Assembly: GCA_008973525.1 (NCBI GenBank)
Contig: WACJ01000082.1
Span: forward strand, 1,098,247-1,162,246
From: Stenopsyche tienmushanensis
Taxonomy: Eukaryota > Arthropoda > Insecta > Trichoptera > Stenopsychidae
Direction: 5' to 3'
DNA: 64,000 nt
This document shows, piece by piece, positions 9,987 to 22,799 of this stretch. A program made the translations under genes and the position numbers. Every line of letters begins with the position of its first letter. Positions within the stretch are counted from its first letter, which is position 1. The notes below the pieces were generated by a model. It was not told the origin of the DNA and did not search any database. It saw only the letters and a program-made list of their open reading frames with translations.

Positions 9987-12629
9987 TTAAAAAATACACA
10001 GAATTTTCTTCAACTATTTCTATACATTCGTCTTAAATATTTATTTCTGCCACGAAATTAGGATATATCCTTGTTAACCCAATTTTTGCCCAAAAACCGA
10101 GTTTTCAAAATGGTTTTTTGGAATCCGATAAGCCCTATTGTTGTGCGCATGCTCACATAGGAAGGTGCACACGAAGCTGCGAGGGAGAGAGAGCACTGTA
10201 GATTCTGCAGTGCCGACTCTTGCTGTTGTGCTTAAAAATTGTGTATCGTGCAGCATTCCCCACTTATTTTAACTACGAGACACCCTTGAGCACAGACGTT
10301 CATAGTAAGAGTCCAAGATCTAATTCAATGTAACTAAATTAATACAATAATCACAATGGTGTGTCGCCAACTTACGACCAATCATACGTCCAACACGTAA
10401 TTGGATCGTGTTTGAATGACTTAATAAGGCCGTAAAAATATAAAAGAATACTTGAATATCGTTCCGAAGTGACCCACGGATATGAAGTACTTCATATTTT
10501 ATTTACTACATGCAATCGAACCCCAATAAAACTTGTTTCTTCCATACATTCCCATACGTACAGGACGCCGAGGTCTAGGCGGGCCCGTTTCGGGGGTGGC
10601 AAAAGAGGGAGGCACGCAGATGGCCGGGAGGTCATTAACAATTATGAATGGGGTTATCTATATCCATACGCCGATAATTCTCTCTTTTTTCCGGGCTGTT
10701 ATAATACGGTTAGCCGAGCAGCATTGTATAAATAAATTATGAATTAAGCGGTCAAAAGAGACTATGTGTATCGGACAGCAAAAGCGGGCGGGCAATTTAT
10801 AAAAGATTATCATAGAACACTGTGTATGCGTAGACATGCGATATTTATTCAAATTGGATATTGTTATGGTATATTTATCGCACAGGGAGAAAAACAAAAT
10901 ATCTGGCAGGTTTCGGTAAATGATGTGATATTTCTCTGATTTATGGCTGAACACGTTCGTCTTTGATCAAACATTTTTACGGTGCCCCATTCAATTTCAC
11001 ATCAAAGGAGTATGAAAAAAAGCACGCGAGCCTGATTTGCGTAGGCGAAGAACATAATGTCTTATTTGCTCGAGGAGACGCTACTGTTGCGAGGAATCAA
11101 ACTCTGGAAATATAATTGAACAACTATTCGTATGAAGACGATAACACCGCATTGTTAATTTGATTTTGCGACGTACAAATTCGAAACGTGGTGATTCGAC
11201 GCTAATTCATCACAAACAAGGTAATATTGGCTTATAGCTGCATGCCAAAGGAAATTGTGACAAGAAATTAGAATATTGGGCAATAAAAAAGGGTCAAACT
11301 TAGAACAATATTTGGATAGAAAAATATGTATACAAATTTTAGGTTGCCAATTTGGGTCAGAACTTTTTATTTTTCCGCAAGTTTTGATATGTTAGAAATG
11401 ATCGATGAAAGTATAAGTCTTTAGCAAGTTGATGGCTATTGATTGGATGGATTCGTTAAATTAAAATATTAAAAAAATGTGATCAATACTCAATTATTGC
11501 AGATAAGAGATTGTGATTGTGTTACATGTTTGTCGGACGTTTGTCCGAAAGGAATATGGAAAAGTCTGCATTTACACCACAATTTGACCACCTGTATGCA
11601 GAACAACTCTACAAATTAATGCGGCAAACCTGTTGATGGCCGCAGTGTTATTACAAAAGCGATTTCATCTAAATTCGCATTATTCCATTAAACAGAATTT
11701 CGGTACAAATGCGACGATAATCCGCCGGCCAAGAATTCAACTGGAAACACAAACGGCGCAGGATGGAAACAATTCAGACTATTCAATGCGAAATTCAAAC
11801 GGCGATTAAATCACGAAAAATTGCTCCGTTTAACGCTGTTCCGCTAAAAGCTCACTTGACTGAAATGCAATCTCGACGTCACGCGATCCACCCCCCCCGA
11901 GTTTGATTGTTCCTGTTTATGAAAAGTTAATTTATGGCCGTCGCACTTTCTTTGACTCGAGTCTATTCCGACACATGTCTAACCCTATCCGCCCTCATCC
12001 CCTTCGGCCCGCAGAGGCACGTAGGCAGCTCTAGCATTCATTATTTTTTACCATCATTGTTAGTATCCTGGAGCGTGACCGAAGAAGGTAGAAGACCAGC
12101 TGATGAAGATGATACGGCGCGTTTGTCACTATTCAAAAGTGTAAGCCGGGAGAGGGATGCGCGCCCTACCCATCGAGGGGTCCGCGTCCGCGAATAATGA
12201 GCGCTTGAATAATAAGAGGCGGATATAAAACTTTTTTGTCAAATATCTCATTAGGGCCGGAAGACTTTCAAAAGTGGTCGGGAAGACAGAGGGACGGAGG
12301 GAAAGAGAGAGGCGCAATGCAAAAAATATCCTTCTTTCAGCTCGCTCACTTGAAATATGTACTCGACGACCGGGAAGAAGGAAGTGTGATGGAAGGTCAA
12401 AAAGAATTCTATTTCAAAATATCAAGTATTATCGTCGACATTGTTCTCATTCATCTCTCTTAATTAATACCGAGATTTTTCATCAAAAAAATGAAACAAC
12501 AAGCACTACTTCTCGGGATGCCGTTGATTTTTTAAATTCAGTTACAAAAGAATGATGGACATCATGGACCAGAGCATAGTACCATTAAAACATATTGACA
12601 AGATGGACAGAATGAACGCTTGGATATAA
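9987..12629. other. Unique sequence, no gene supported
   Basis: Mostly AT-rich, with GC-richer patches at about 10560-10640 and 11930-12330 (the latter includes a run of eight to nine C at about 11890). Short overlapping ORFs in these patches show no domain. Confidence 0.5.
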
Positions 12630-12743
12630 TTTATGAACGGTCTTGGCATGAAGACGACCGAAGCATTCAAAATGATAAATGATCTATACGAAGAAGTGTT
12701 AACATTTAAAAAATGTCAGTTCATAAAATCAGGAAATTTTGGC
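12630..12743 (+). pseudogene. Possible mariner N-terminal fragment
   Basis: One frame reads FMNGLGMKTTEAFKMINDLY and EEVLTFKKCQF. The spacing LG-x3-TE-x-F-x-M-(I/L)-x4-Y-x(D/E) resembles the first helix-turn-helix of mariner/SETMAR transposases. The piece is short and an upstream stop lies close by, so this is a tentative call. Confidence 0.35.
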
Positions 12744-12876
12744 CTGAATGTCAAAATCCAAAATTTTGACAACACTATTTGAATCAGATATATAATATGA
12801 ACGTTGACGACATATATAATACAAATTATTAATTGAAGGTGTGATTTTAAAAATTAGAAGTAAATACTAATATTTT

Positions 12877-13302
12877 TAGACTAAAACCTCTTTTTGTGCG
12901 ACTTCGAAGTTATACGGTTTTTTAAAGCATTTTTTTTAAATTTCATAAAGAGTACGTATCGACCTATTTTGGATAAAATAGGAAATAAATCATCAACACT
13001 AACCGAAATTTGGAAAAAATATATAATTTGAGACTGTGTAAATCATATTGCATCTGTTATTGCTGAATATACGACCACGCCCTTTATTCTAGTTTAGAAA
13101 TTTGAAAAATGGATTTCATTTTTATTTGCAATTTTCCAATGTTTCGACTTTGAAAAATACATTATCCAAAGGAATTTCCAAAATTCCAACTACTTGTGGA
13201 GTTACAGCAATTTTAGTGTAAATTATAGATTTTTTTGTGCGATTTATTTTTATGCGATTTTCCACGGAACGCATCTGCCGCACAAAAATAGGTTAAATTA
13301 TA
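12877..13302. mobile_element. Pogo-like MITE, M1
   Basis: The left end TAGACTAAAACCTCTTTTTG faces a right end CGCACAAAAATAGGTTAAAT. The reverse complement of family right ends reads TACACTTAAACCTTTTTTTG, so the ends are imperfect inverted repeats starting with TA. The interior shares GACTTCGAAGTTAT-CGG, GTACGTATCGA and ATAGGAAATAAATCATCAAC with M5 and M6. About 160 bp beyond the right end (13303-13462) also matches sequence following M7. Confidence 0.7.
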
Positions 13303-13462
13303 GTTAAACGAATAGATATTGATTTGACAATTATTAACTGGAATTTTGGAAATCCCAAGTTGAAGAATATAGCAATAGGGAAAAAATGATGTTTAGAAGT
13401 CCCAGTTTGGGTACATAATGAATATATAGAGAGATATAAGCAAAATAAAATTAAATGCTGGA

Positions 13463-14103
13463 ATTTGGGACGGATGGGATGAACAAAGATTAAAAATTAC
13501 AGTATTATCAGATTAATATAATCATACAAATTCTAGCCCAGTTGTTCGGGAAAAATAACGGTTTTACCGGTTATCGGTTCAGTTCCAGTACAAAATATTA
13601 GTTACCTTTTCAGATTCAATGTATATATTAATACAGTCATCCAAATATCAGATGGGTAGAAAATTACTCAAGGATTAAACCCACTATAACAATATTTGAT
13701 CTACAGCAAAAGGATCAAACTCAAAGGCTAACATCGTTTTGATGGGCCGCAAAAATATCAATTTTTCAATGGTACTTATTCGAGAAAATCATCGAAATTT
13801 TCTAATGAATTTCCGAGAAATTAAAAAATTCTTTGAATTGCAAACGGCTCAATTCTGAGAAAACCAGTGAAATATTCTAATTCCTAGATTTTACACCTGC
13901 TCATTTCCCAAAAAAATCTTTTGCCTGGTTGTTTTGAAAACCAATCAAGATATGAGACTAGGCATTATTTATACAGAAATAAGAATAATTTTTATTGCTT
14001 TGAAGATTCTTGTTTTTTTTTTTTAATCTTGATCTGTATTTATGTAACACCTTATGCTCTGGAGTGGCGTCATTGTCCATTATATCAACGAATTTTTAAT
14101 TAG
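13463..14103. other. Unique sequence, no gene supported
   Basis: AT-rich. A short stretch at about 13555-13610 with ACGGTTTTACCGGTTATCGG resembles strings near 9500 and 47800 and could be a shared degraded repeat. Confidence 0.45.
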
Positions 14104-14579
14104 TACACTCTTTTTTTGTATGATTTCGAAGTTATGCGGTGTTTTATGTCAAATTTTATTTTTTAAATATTAATAAAAATTAAAACTATGACAAAATAAG
14201 GCCAAAAATGACTATTTTTCAAACAGTCATTTTGTGATTTTTTTTGATTTAAGGGCTATAGTGACATCTTTATTAATTATGAATTATATTATTGGAAAAA
14301 TAAAATCTACACAGAACAATGATGACATCGACACCGGATATACTATTTCTTCCAAAGAAGAGAACGATTTTGAATCAGCGATGATAGTTTGTAATTAAGA
14401 TTGTAAGTAATTTTCTAGTGGATAACTTTTTTTATGCGATTTTGGATATATTTTATATAGCTGTTTCAAAGTTATGCGGATTTTAAAACCCATATACACT
14501 TTTTCTAAGTAAGTCATAGCTTTTTTTTGTGCGATTTTTTGCGGAATGCATCTATCACACAAAAAAAGGCTTAAAAGTA
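14104..14579 (+). mobile_element. Pogo-like MITE, M2, with transposase C-terminal remnant
   Basis: Left end TACACTCTTTTTTTGTATGA; right end CACACAAAAAAAGGCTTAAA ending GTA. TA is present at both edges. The right half carries TTTTTTTATGCGATTTTGGA, GTTATGCGG and ATGCATCTATC as in the other copies. The interior at about 14310-14397 encodes NDDIDTGYTISSKEENDFE, an acidic tail also present at 57630, suggesting descent from an autonomous element. Confidence 0.72.
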
Positions 14580-15711
14580 TTGTGTTCATTTTGTTGGATG
14601 GGTTCGCTGGGGAATGCTTATATGATAAAAAAGTCGAATATTTTCAATATACATTTTAAGATAATATAGTAAAATATACTTCTCATTCATACTGAGCGTA
14701 CAAATACAAATACGAAAAACTCGTTGTTAATTATTGTAGCAAACTTTGCTTAGCTTTGCCATCAAAATGTATTATTGATGTCGCTTTGAGTTTTCGGTAT
14801 TACATTGGTAACTCGAGCGGAATTTCCGCGAAAAACTCCCTCGCGGGTATTTCACACGAGGACCGTTTATCGACGCAATTTGAAAACAAAACTCAATATA
14901 ACTACACGCGTATCCTTTTTATCAATCTTAGATATGTAATTTGCTCAACCATATAATATACAAAGCGTGTTGGGAAATAATAAAAAAACGTAGAAGCTGG
15001 AGGCGCTCCTGAAAATTGCGACGCATCTTTCATCAAAGAGGCGAAGCACTCCGTTCCCGACAAGTATTGCTGCAAGGCATCTAAGCCTCCTGTCGCTGCG
15101 CCCCAAACGACATATAAAAAATAAAATGCTGATTTATGCCGCGGGACACATCCCGTGTATTTTACGCACCTCCCGGGATACCTATGCCGCCCCAGCGCCC
15201 CCACCCACTTAAATGATTGATGGCATCCTTTCAATTACGCAATCCTTTTTTCGGCATCGCTTTTCATTTTTTCCGGATTCGATACGTAATCGAGGCCGCT
15301 TCATAATTTAAAGACGAAATAAATAAATACATAAACAGGGGCGTTCATCCGCGGGGTTGCCCGGGCGCCCGGGAGTGGATATTTCAACTTTTACGTGTGC
15401 TCCGAATTGATGAGTCTCCTGGCGCGCATCGCATTGAAATATTTAAAAAAATGTGTATCATAGAAAAGTGAGCCGAACCGGGAAACTTGCCGCGCTTTAA
15501 AATATTTACGAGTAAGAAAAATAAATTGTGATGAGTTTCTAGAATAATGTAACGACCCTTCGACAAAGTCTCACGGCCCTTATTTACTTTTATTTGACAA
15601 TTTCGTTCATTCAGCGCAAAAATATTGGACAATTTGCTTGAAAAATTGAAGTACACCCATCTTCCAATTTGGGCGCGGGGAGCGCTTTAGGAAAACCGTG
15701 CAAATTTAAAA
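14580..15711. other. Unique sequence, no gene supported
   Basis: AT-rich, then GC-richer at about 14990-15250 and 15340-15430. The 110-codon minus-strand ORF across 14902-15234 has no recognisable domain or codon signal. Confidence 0.5.
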
Positions 15712-16036
15712 AAATATCATTTTTTGGTTTTATTATAAACATGAACAAACATACAAACATTGATTTTTATATATAAAATCTACTGTAAGTTAATTATACT
15801 ATACCTATATTACTTGAAAAAGTGCAAACTATAAGCTGGCAAAATTTTATCGCAATCGAATAAACGGTATGGTAGCGCATTAAATACAGACAAACAAACA
15901 TTGATTTTTATATATTAAACTATGCTTATGTTACTTGCAAAATCCTTATCAATAAATGGACGAAATTTTATTGCAATCTGATGAACGGTATGGCAGCGCA
16001 TTTCGAACGAACAAAATCCAATTCATTTTTATATCT
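15712..16036 (+). repeat. Dispersed repeat copy B (head missing)
   Basis: Begins inside the family just before AACATACAAACATTGATTTT and carries both ~120-bp units (GGTATGGTAGCGCATTAAAT, then GGTATGGCAGCGCATTTCGA). Ends at AATTCATTTTTATAT. The ACTAGC head is absent. Confidence 0.75.
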
Positions 16037-16345
16037 TCAATATCATGTTTGGTATCTATTATGATATTCAAATTTGTATCAATAATATCAGCAAAATCAC
16101 ATTAAAAATACTCTATGTCACACTATCATATAAGATTTATTGTGAGCTAAATAAATATATATTATGGGAGTGTGCGTTTGCTTGACGTTAAAAGTAAGCA
16201 TATATTTATCTTTATTTCGAGTTCGCTTGAACGTACATTTTGAAGGGTTCTCCAGAATATCGTTCAAGTTTTAAGCCGTACACACAAGTAGAAATGGTCG
16301 TATTTTAGGAAAAATAAAAAAATCTTGTCTACACAGAAAAGCGGG
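16037..16345. other. AT-rich spacer, nothing recognised
   Basis: No ORF, repeat or motif that I can support. Confidence 0.5.
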
Positions 16346-16628
16346 AGCAAGAAAATGGGAATGTGCGATATCATAGAGAGTCAGACGACTGAAATGTCAG
16401 TCGGCAAAATATGTAGCGAGACGAGTGGATGAGCACAAAATGAAAGCAGGGATGGAATGGCATCTAAGAGGAGCGAAGAGATCAAGACATGGACCAAATG
16501 CCGGCTGGATGGACGGGTTGAGGTAAATTTGTGGAAAATGGATGCAGGTGGCGTGGAATGGAGATGATTGGAAGCGTATTGGAAAAGGCTTCGATCTGCA
16601 GCCAAATTGCGATACTCTGCGATGAAAT
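16346..16628 (+). pseudogene. Non-LTR retrotransposon ORF2 C-terminal tail, broken
   Basis: Pieces read GMCDIIE, then after a frameshift LKCQSAKYVARRVDEHKM, MEWHLRGAKRSRHGPNAGWM and DGLR, a stop, ICGKWMQVAWNGDDWKRIGK and GFDLQPN, with a final stop at about 16625. RxxARR.DE, RGxKRSRGRP-like, W-D-x-L-R and WMQVAxxxxxWxxxGxxF are the usual tail after the reverse transcriptase of RTE/Jockey-type elements in arthropods. No reverse transcriptase core lies upstream in the window. Confidence 0.72.
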
Positions 16629-17424
16629 GCAAAAAGTAATGAACAAACTATCAGTACGCTGTTTTTTTTAGGGTGCGATTTATTTGTGTTTATTCACTTG
16701 ATTTCGTAGTATCGTTTGTATATTTCCGTTGCTTCTATAAATATCTTGGCGGGGTTGTTTCCCCGACTTAATCGAGATATTCCTATTATAGCCCGGACGA
16801 AAATGTTTTTCTGCGAGACACAAAATTGGCATATAGACCCTGTAATGGTTGATGTTCCACATGTTTATTACTATTGTTATTACGTATTCAAATATTTACA
16901 TTCCCACAGCGACCGTCGATTTGTGCCACAGCGACGGAGGAACATTTCCCAATTGTTGAGATGAGATTTGGATAAAAAAAACCGTAATAAATCATGAAAC
17001 AAGCATGAATATCGGATATAAATGCTCTTAACGAATGGCGCCATCTATTAAAAGCGATGTAAATTACCAAATTGCATCGGTGCACAGTATAAAGTATAGT
17101 TTATTTTTAGAGTATCTTGGGTCTAAAAAAATAAATAGTGAATAATAAAATCATGTAAAGCCATTGGGGTGGTCTTCCACCCGAAATACGAAGAAGACAT
17201 TGAGAAACCATCACATTAAAAATTATTTTCCTAAGGGGAAAGCTTACATCTATTAATAGATGTTCGAGTGATTGACAGAAATCATCCGGATTCAGGACAT
17301 AAATATATTATTGATTTGGAAATCGATATACATTCGTAATGATTTATGTCAACATAATAACTGCGGGGGTATTTAATGCGCGTTTATATCCAAATGCGGG
17401 CATTCTTTCAACGTTGCGTTTAAA
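16629..17424. other. Unique sequence, no gene supported
   Basis: AT-rich. Contains a perfect 18-bp palindrome, ACATCTATTAATAGATGT, at 17246-17263. Opposed small ORFs at 16680-16964 carry no known motif. Confidence 0.5.
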
Positions 17425-17713
17425 ATATGTATATCTATATAAAATGCAATGTTTGTTTGTTCGTACGTAATGAGCTACCATAGCGTTCATCAGATTGCAA
17501 TAAAACTTCATCCATTTATTGCTAATAATTACGCGAGTGACATAGGGATAGTCTAATGTATAAAAATTGATATTTGTTTGTCCGTATTTAATGCGCTGCC
17601 ATACCGTTCATCCAATTGAAATAAGACTTTGTCAACTTATTGTTTATACTTGCGGAAATAATAAAGTTTGTTATGCGAGACGTGGCATTGCATCGCATGC
17701 CGGATAATTACTA
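17425..17713 (-). repeat. Dispersed repeat copy C, minus orientation
   Basis: Reverse complement of the family: two units with AATGAGCTACCATAGCGTTC and AATGCGCTGCCATACCGTTC. The head near 17713 reads ACTAGTAATTATCCGGCATG, a variant of the ACTAGCCGGTACCCGG head. The tail lies at about 17425-17450. Confidence 0.68.
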
Positions 17714-19370
17714 GTATTATATACAAATATTGAAAAGTTATTATCTAGTATCTAGTCGAAATCATCTGATGTCGATCACTTATTTTAAATAAATGAGTTT
17801 TTATGCTTTCATAAAAAAAATGACTAATGATTATTTTGAGCAAATAGCAAATATGTGTTATTTAAATTTGTAACTTTGTGCTGTAAATAAATTGCGTAAA
17901 TTTGAAAAATAAAAATGTCGGATTTTGTGTATTCCTTGGTATTAAATATTTTCGTTTGGGAAATTGGTACGGGAGAAGAATCGCAGGAACAATTAGTCTG
18001 GGGTGGGATTTTTGTTGAAATTGAAAAATTACTTAGGTTAAAAAATTACTATGGAACAACCCCCGAAAAAGACGACGGAGGAAAAACATATTCCACGCGG
18101 AATCGAATGCTGAATGGACGTGATCGGAAAAGGTTTCACTTAAGCATACTTTCTGAGAAATTCGAGAACCGCAAAAAATATAAGGTATCCATACAAAAAG
18201 CTTTACTTGCGAGTTCTTCCTTTGTAAGATTTATGAGTGAATAAAATGAAAATCCCCATTTTATACGGAGAAAAAGTTTTGGATTCGCGCTAAGCAATCT
18301 ATGGCGTGTGAATACTTACTAACTCTCACCTCGCACCGAACGCCATATAAATATACGCCTCCCTATTTATGTGTGTGCGAAGTAATAAAACTTTTTTGTT
18401 TTTTGCGGTTTTTCACTTATTTTTACGGCGATTTATTATTTATAAGAATCAAACCGAGCAGCGATTCGAAGATAATAAAACCGAAGGGGTTCCCGATTAG
18501 AGAAATCAAAGTCGCAATGTTTGTGTTGCGTCGGTGGAAAGTTAACTGCGGCGTAAAAATAGGGGTGAAATGCGATTCGGCCCTTTTCTTCGGCGTTTCG
18601 GCCCCTTGGTCCCTGCCATTATCGATCTGAGGGCCGTTTTCCTTCAGAGGTGGACTCTTGAAACTGAGCTGACACTTCAATTTAAATGATGCAACGCCCG
18701 CCTTTGATACGGCGGCTTAGACTTTATGACAGCGCCATTATGCCCTGACGATACACACAATTCGGACGCGAAAATAAAAATAAAATCTATATTTGGCTTT
18801 GTATTTTCGGCACTGTCGGTAAGTGCGTAATGAAAAAATAACGCCGCCCAGATAAATTTGGAGAAAAACGCCTCTCTTCTTCGATATCGAGATAACTTTT
18901 CTCTGGGTCAGAAATAGAGCCTGTGACCTTTGGGTACAGGCGGCCCTTGTGCAATCATCCAAATGAGATTTATACTTTGCGGTTCAAAAAGAATTTTCAA
19001 GAAACACAATGGGAAATGGATGTGAGTGGTGGAAAAGGGAAAGGAATTCGTCATAAACAGTCAATGAACCCGGCACAGCGTGAAGCGACCCTTTATTAAA
19101 CTTACATACAGAGAAGAAAAAGATTTATTTCATGCCTCCCAAACAAATTCGATACCCTTCTAAGATATCCGTAATCTGATGAATAATCGCCCCCTGATAT
19201 TTCATCAATGAAATTAAAATACCCATTGATGCTGTAAATTTCGTGCAAAATATCCGATGTCCCCTTTTATTAAACACAATGCGACTGGGAACAATTTCCC
19301 AATCGAATATTCGATATTCAAATATATCGCTCAGTTAATATTAGAAGGTAATATTAGGAACTATAAAAAA
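17714..19370. other. Unique sequence, no gene supported
   Basis: AT-rich to 18260, moderately GC-rich at about 18500-18960. ORFs of about 109 codons at 17915-18244 and 18301-18630 have no recognisable domain and no splice or start context that I can defend. Confidence 0.5.
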
Positions 19371-19826
19371 GGTCTTCTTGAGTATATGGTGGGATTGTGG
19401 TGGGATAATACATTTTGAGTTTGAGTTTCTAAAACTAGGAGAAACTAACAATGCACAAATTTATTGCTCACAATTAGAGTAAATGCAAAGTTATTAGAAA
19501 AACATACAAATTTCGTCAACCGAAAAGGCGTGATATCATGACAATGCCAGACCCCATGCGGCTAAATCAAGGAAAAAATTAGGGAACTCAATTGGGAACT
19601 GATACCACATCCGCAATATTTGCCAGATATTGCGCCGTCTGATTATTATTTATTCAAAGTTCTAGGCACTCCATTGAAAATGAAAACGTTTTTAAATGTA
19701 AATCGAGTTTAAATTCATCTAAATAACTATTTTTTGTCAAAGTCAGCCTCTTTTTATAAAAGAGAGATTGAAACTTTGCCTGAAAGATGGCAAAGATTTG
19801 TTAATAATAATTTTTTTTCGTATTAA
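19371..19826 (+). pseudogene. Mariner transposase, catalytic C-terminal half, broken
   Basis: Reads VFLSIWWDCGG, then AQIYCSQLE, VNAKLLEKHTNFVNRKGVI, HDNARPHAAKSRKKL, and after a frameshift RELNWELIPHPQYLPDIAPS, DYYLFKVLGTPLK, a stop, and finally ETLPERWQRFVNNNFFSY and TAA at 19824. HDNARPH carries the second and APSDYYLF the third catalytic Asp of mariner DD34D transposases; PERWQ near the C terminus is also family-typical. The N-terminal half and first catalytic Asp are missing. At least three frameshifts or stops are present. Confidence 0.88.
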
Positions 19827-22799
19827 TTCGAAATAATTGATTATTTATGGGTCCCACTAATATTTCCATCTGTTTTCAATGATTGTTTTAGAATAATTAA
19901 AATATTAATTGAAATATTTATTAAGGCCGTAGTACACAGTCGCGGTTGTTTAGATTGAATAGGTGTTTTTCATATGTTGGGGTGGGTTTAAAGCCGTTGA
20001 AAAAATATTATAGCCGTCACTTGCTTAGTTCCTTCGGTAATAATATATAAGCCCACCGAGCTGTACCCAGTCTGAATAAATCTGACATATTAATAACGAA
20101 AAGCGAATTCCGCTAAGAATCGTCGAACAAATATAGGCCCTTGGAAGGTTCGCCGAAGGAAAAAAAATCGTCGATATTAAAGACAGGAGGCTCGGGCGAA
20201 CCGCGCCTGGCACCCGCAAGAGAAAGAGCTTTCGCCAATATCTTCTTTCTATCCATTTTTTATTCATGCCTGGGAGAAAATGATTTTGCGAGTATCGGCA
20301 TTTAGGAATTCTCTTTATTTTCGTTTTTTCCACGGGGGGAAGAAATACATCTGAATGAGCAGCAGCAGCCACCAGCGCGACGGAGGCGTTGTCAATAACT
20401 GCGGAGGCGGAGAATGATTTTTATACTGAGAGGCTTATAACAGACGGGACCTAATGCCCCTGCTAAAGGAATATTTTCCTTTATATTGAGCCGACTTAAT
20501 AGAAACTTTCCAGAGGAATCCAGTTGTTTTTTTATCCGATTCGTGCGCCACCCTCACCCCGTCGATACGTCCCTTTGAAAAAGTTGATAAGGAAAATATT
20601 TTTCTTTATGGTATGATATCGAACTACTCGAGCGATTTTAATATGACCGACATTTGAAGTTTATATCAAAGAAAATTATTACGTATCCATATGTATACCG
20701 CATGAAATGAAGGACTTAGAGAGGACGTTTGGTATATAAATTTAAAAAAATCTATCTACATCATATCTACATAATAATTATTATTTCAAAATATCCAGAA
20801 ATAAATCAGGATTGCATTTTAATTGCTAAAAATGCTCAAATTTTATACAATCTTCGATAGGGGATGATCGTAGCTTTATTCAGATCGAATCATTGTTTTT
20901 GAGTAATGTTTTAACGACTGTTGCGCTCAACAAAATGCTCATATGTGGCCCTGCCCAAATTTGTTTACCGTATTTTGTTTTTTGAATTACTAAACTAGGA
21001 TAAACTTGGATCAAGTCCCAAATTTGTTGGCTTGGTGAAAACTTTGCCCACAATCTAAATTTGAACTCAAACCTTCACTACAAGAGTACCGGATTCAACC
21101 CCATATGTCATTACTTGATTAAATTGCTAATAATATATATTTATTTTATTGAATTTGAATGAAATATTTGGAAGGAAGGATAAAATAGAGGAGCTCCATG
21201 ACTGCAAAAAATTAACTAAATCTCCTGATTAAATTAATTTTTTTGACATTTAGATCAATGCACTAATTTTATACAAGATCTAAGAATTAAACTATAATTT
21301 CAAAGCAATATTCAAATCAAAATATTTTCAGAATTTAGTGAAATTTCATAATAAATCCTCCATGAGGAAAATTTGCTGAATTGTTTTTCTAATGGTAATG
21401 TAATTAAAAGGGTTGTTTTTACTTCAATGATACGCAAGGTATTCCATAAATCTAATATGATGTTCATGCTGGAACAAACTTTAAACTGTGTTTTTATACT
21501 AAATCTGATAAGTTGTTAATTAAGGGATTTATTTTAATTAGATTGCGCTTTAACGCAATTTCTTAGACGGAATAAGAAAAAAATCATGTCTCAGTGGAAG
21601 TGTAGCAAATTTCATTTTTTCGTGTTTATCAGACAAATTACGTACATATCCCATCTGATGGCGTTTTACAAAGTCACATTTTACTTTTAATTGAACTTTG
21701 GGAAGCATTAAAAACTTTTGTTTGATGAAGCCACTCGATAAATAATGAAAAAGTTTGCCTCATTTACAATAATGGAGGTGAGTTCCGAAGGTAAAAAAGT
21801 TTTTGTTCCACATTAAAAGTGAGGGAACTAATTCACGCTCAATCTTCTTCAAAGTCGTGGGGGTCGGGGGAGTGGGTTAGAAGAATGGAGAACGCCTTAC
21901 TTAGAGGCTCTCCCTGCCTCTCCAGGGCGAAAAGAAGGGTCGTGGCGAGATATGGGCCCGCAATGGGGGCAAGACAGGGCTGGCCCAAATCCCCGCTTGT
22001 CACGTGAGATTCATGTCCGAGACGGGTGGGATAAGCGTTTCCGTTTCCCGAAGACCTCTCCGCTACAACAAACCGCTTATACTAGTCCTTCTCCACACTT
22101 AAGTGATAAAAACCCCGTGTATACCACCGAAATAGAGGAAAAACTTCTAATGGGCTCGATCTACCGAATGAGCTTATCTCCTACACACAAATCATGGATA
22201 TTAAAATTGTACATCTTTATAAATATATATTCAAGGTGAAATCACTATGAAAATGTCGCTTAAAATTAATCTAAAGGGAAGTAATAATAAATACAATAAT
22301 TTATCGAACACAAGCCAAATCACCAGATCAAGTGTTACTAATTTCATTCAAATTCATTTTATATCAAAAGACATTTGATTAATAAGTCTTTTTGCAAGAA
22401 AATGCATTAAAAATATAACAATGTATCAATAATCAGTATAAGTGTATTTAATTCTGAAAGTACGCTACAGCTTTCAGCTAGTAAATAACCGTAAAGATCA
22501 TGATTTGATACTCAGTGACTAGTAAAAGTGAAGCAATTGAACTGTTTATTAAGAAAATAAAACTAAATTTAATGCAAATCAGTTTAATGTCTTCAATGTC
22601 TTTCATTGTAATCGTATACCCTCAATTTTACTGATCATGATCTCTTTGAAATGAGATTTTCATGGGAGGAAACGTTGGATGTGGATAGAAAATGGCTTGA
22701 TTGGGTAGAATAGAATCAATGAGTGAAATGGGACATTTTTATAAATCCAACTTGTAAATCGAGATTAAGACAATCGGTTCGCATGATAAATTTGCCAAA
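19827..22799. other. Unique sequence, no gene supported
   Basis: AT-rich, with GC-richer stretches at about 20110-20420 and 21840-22080. The minus-strand ORF at 20025-20372 and the plus ORFs at 21819-22239 show no domain. Confidence 0.5.

Noticed and set aside
14902..15234. 110-codon minus-strand ORF
   Set aside because: No domain, no splice context and atypical composition; explained by a GC-richer patch with few stops.
21000..21130. Possible SINE set with GATTCAA(A/C)CC-type strings, also near 24740, 26610, 40470 and 43600
   Set aside because: The strings share only about ten bases and no consistent flanks, so no repeat family can be defended.
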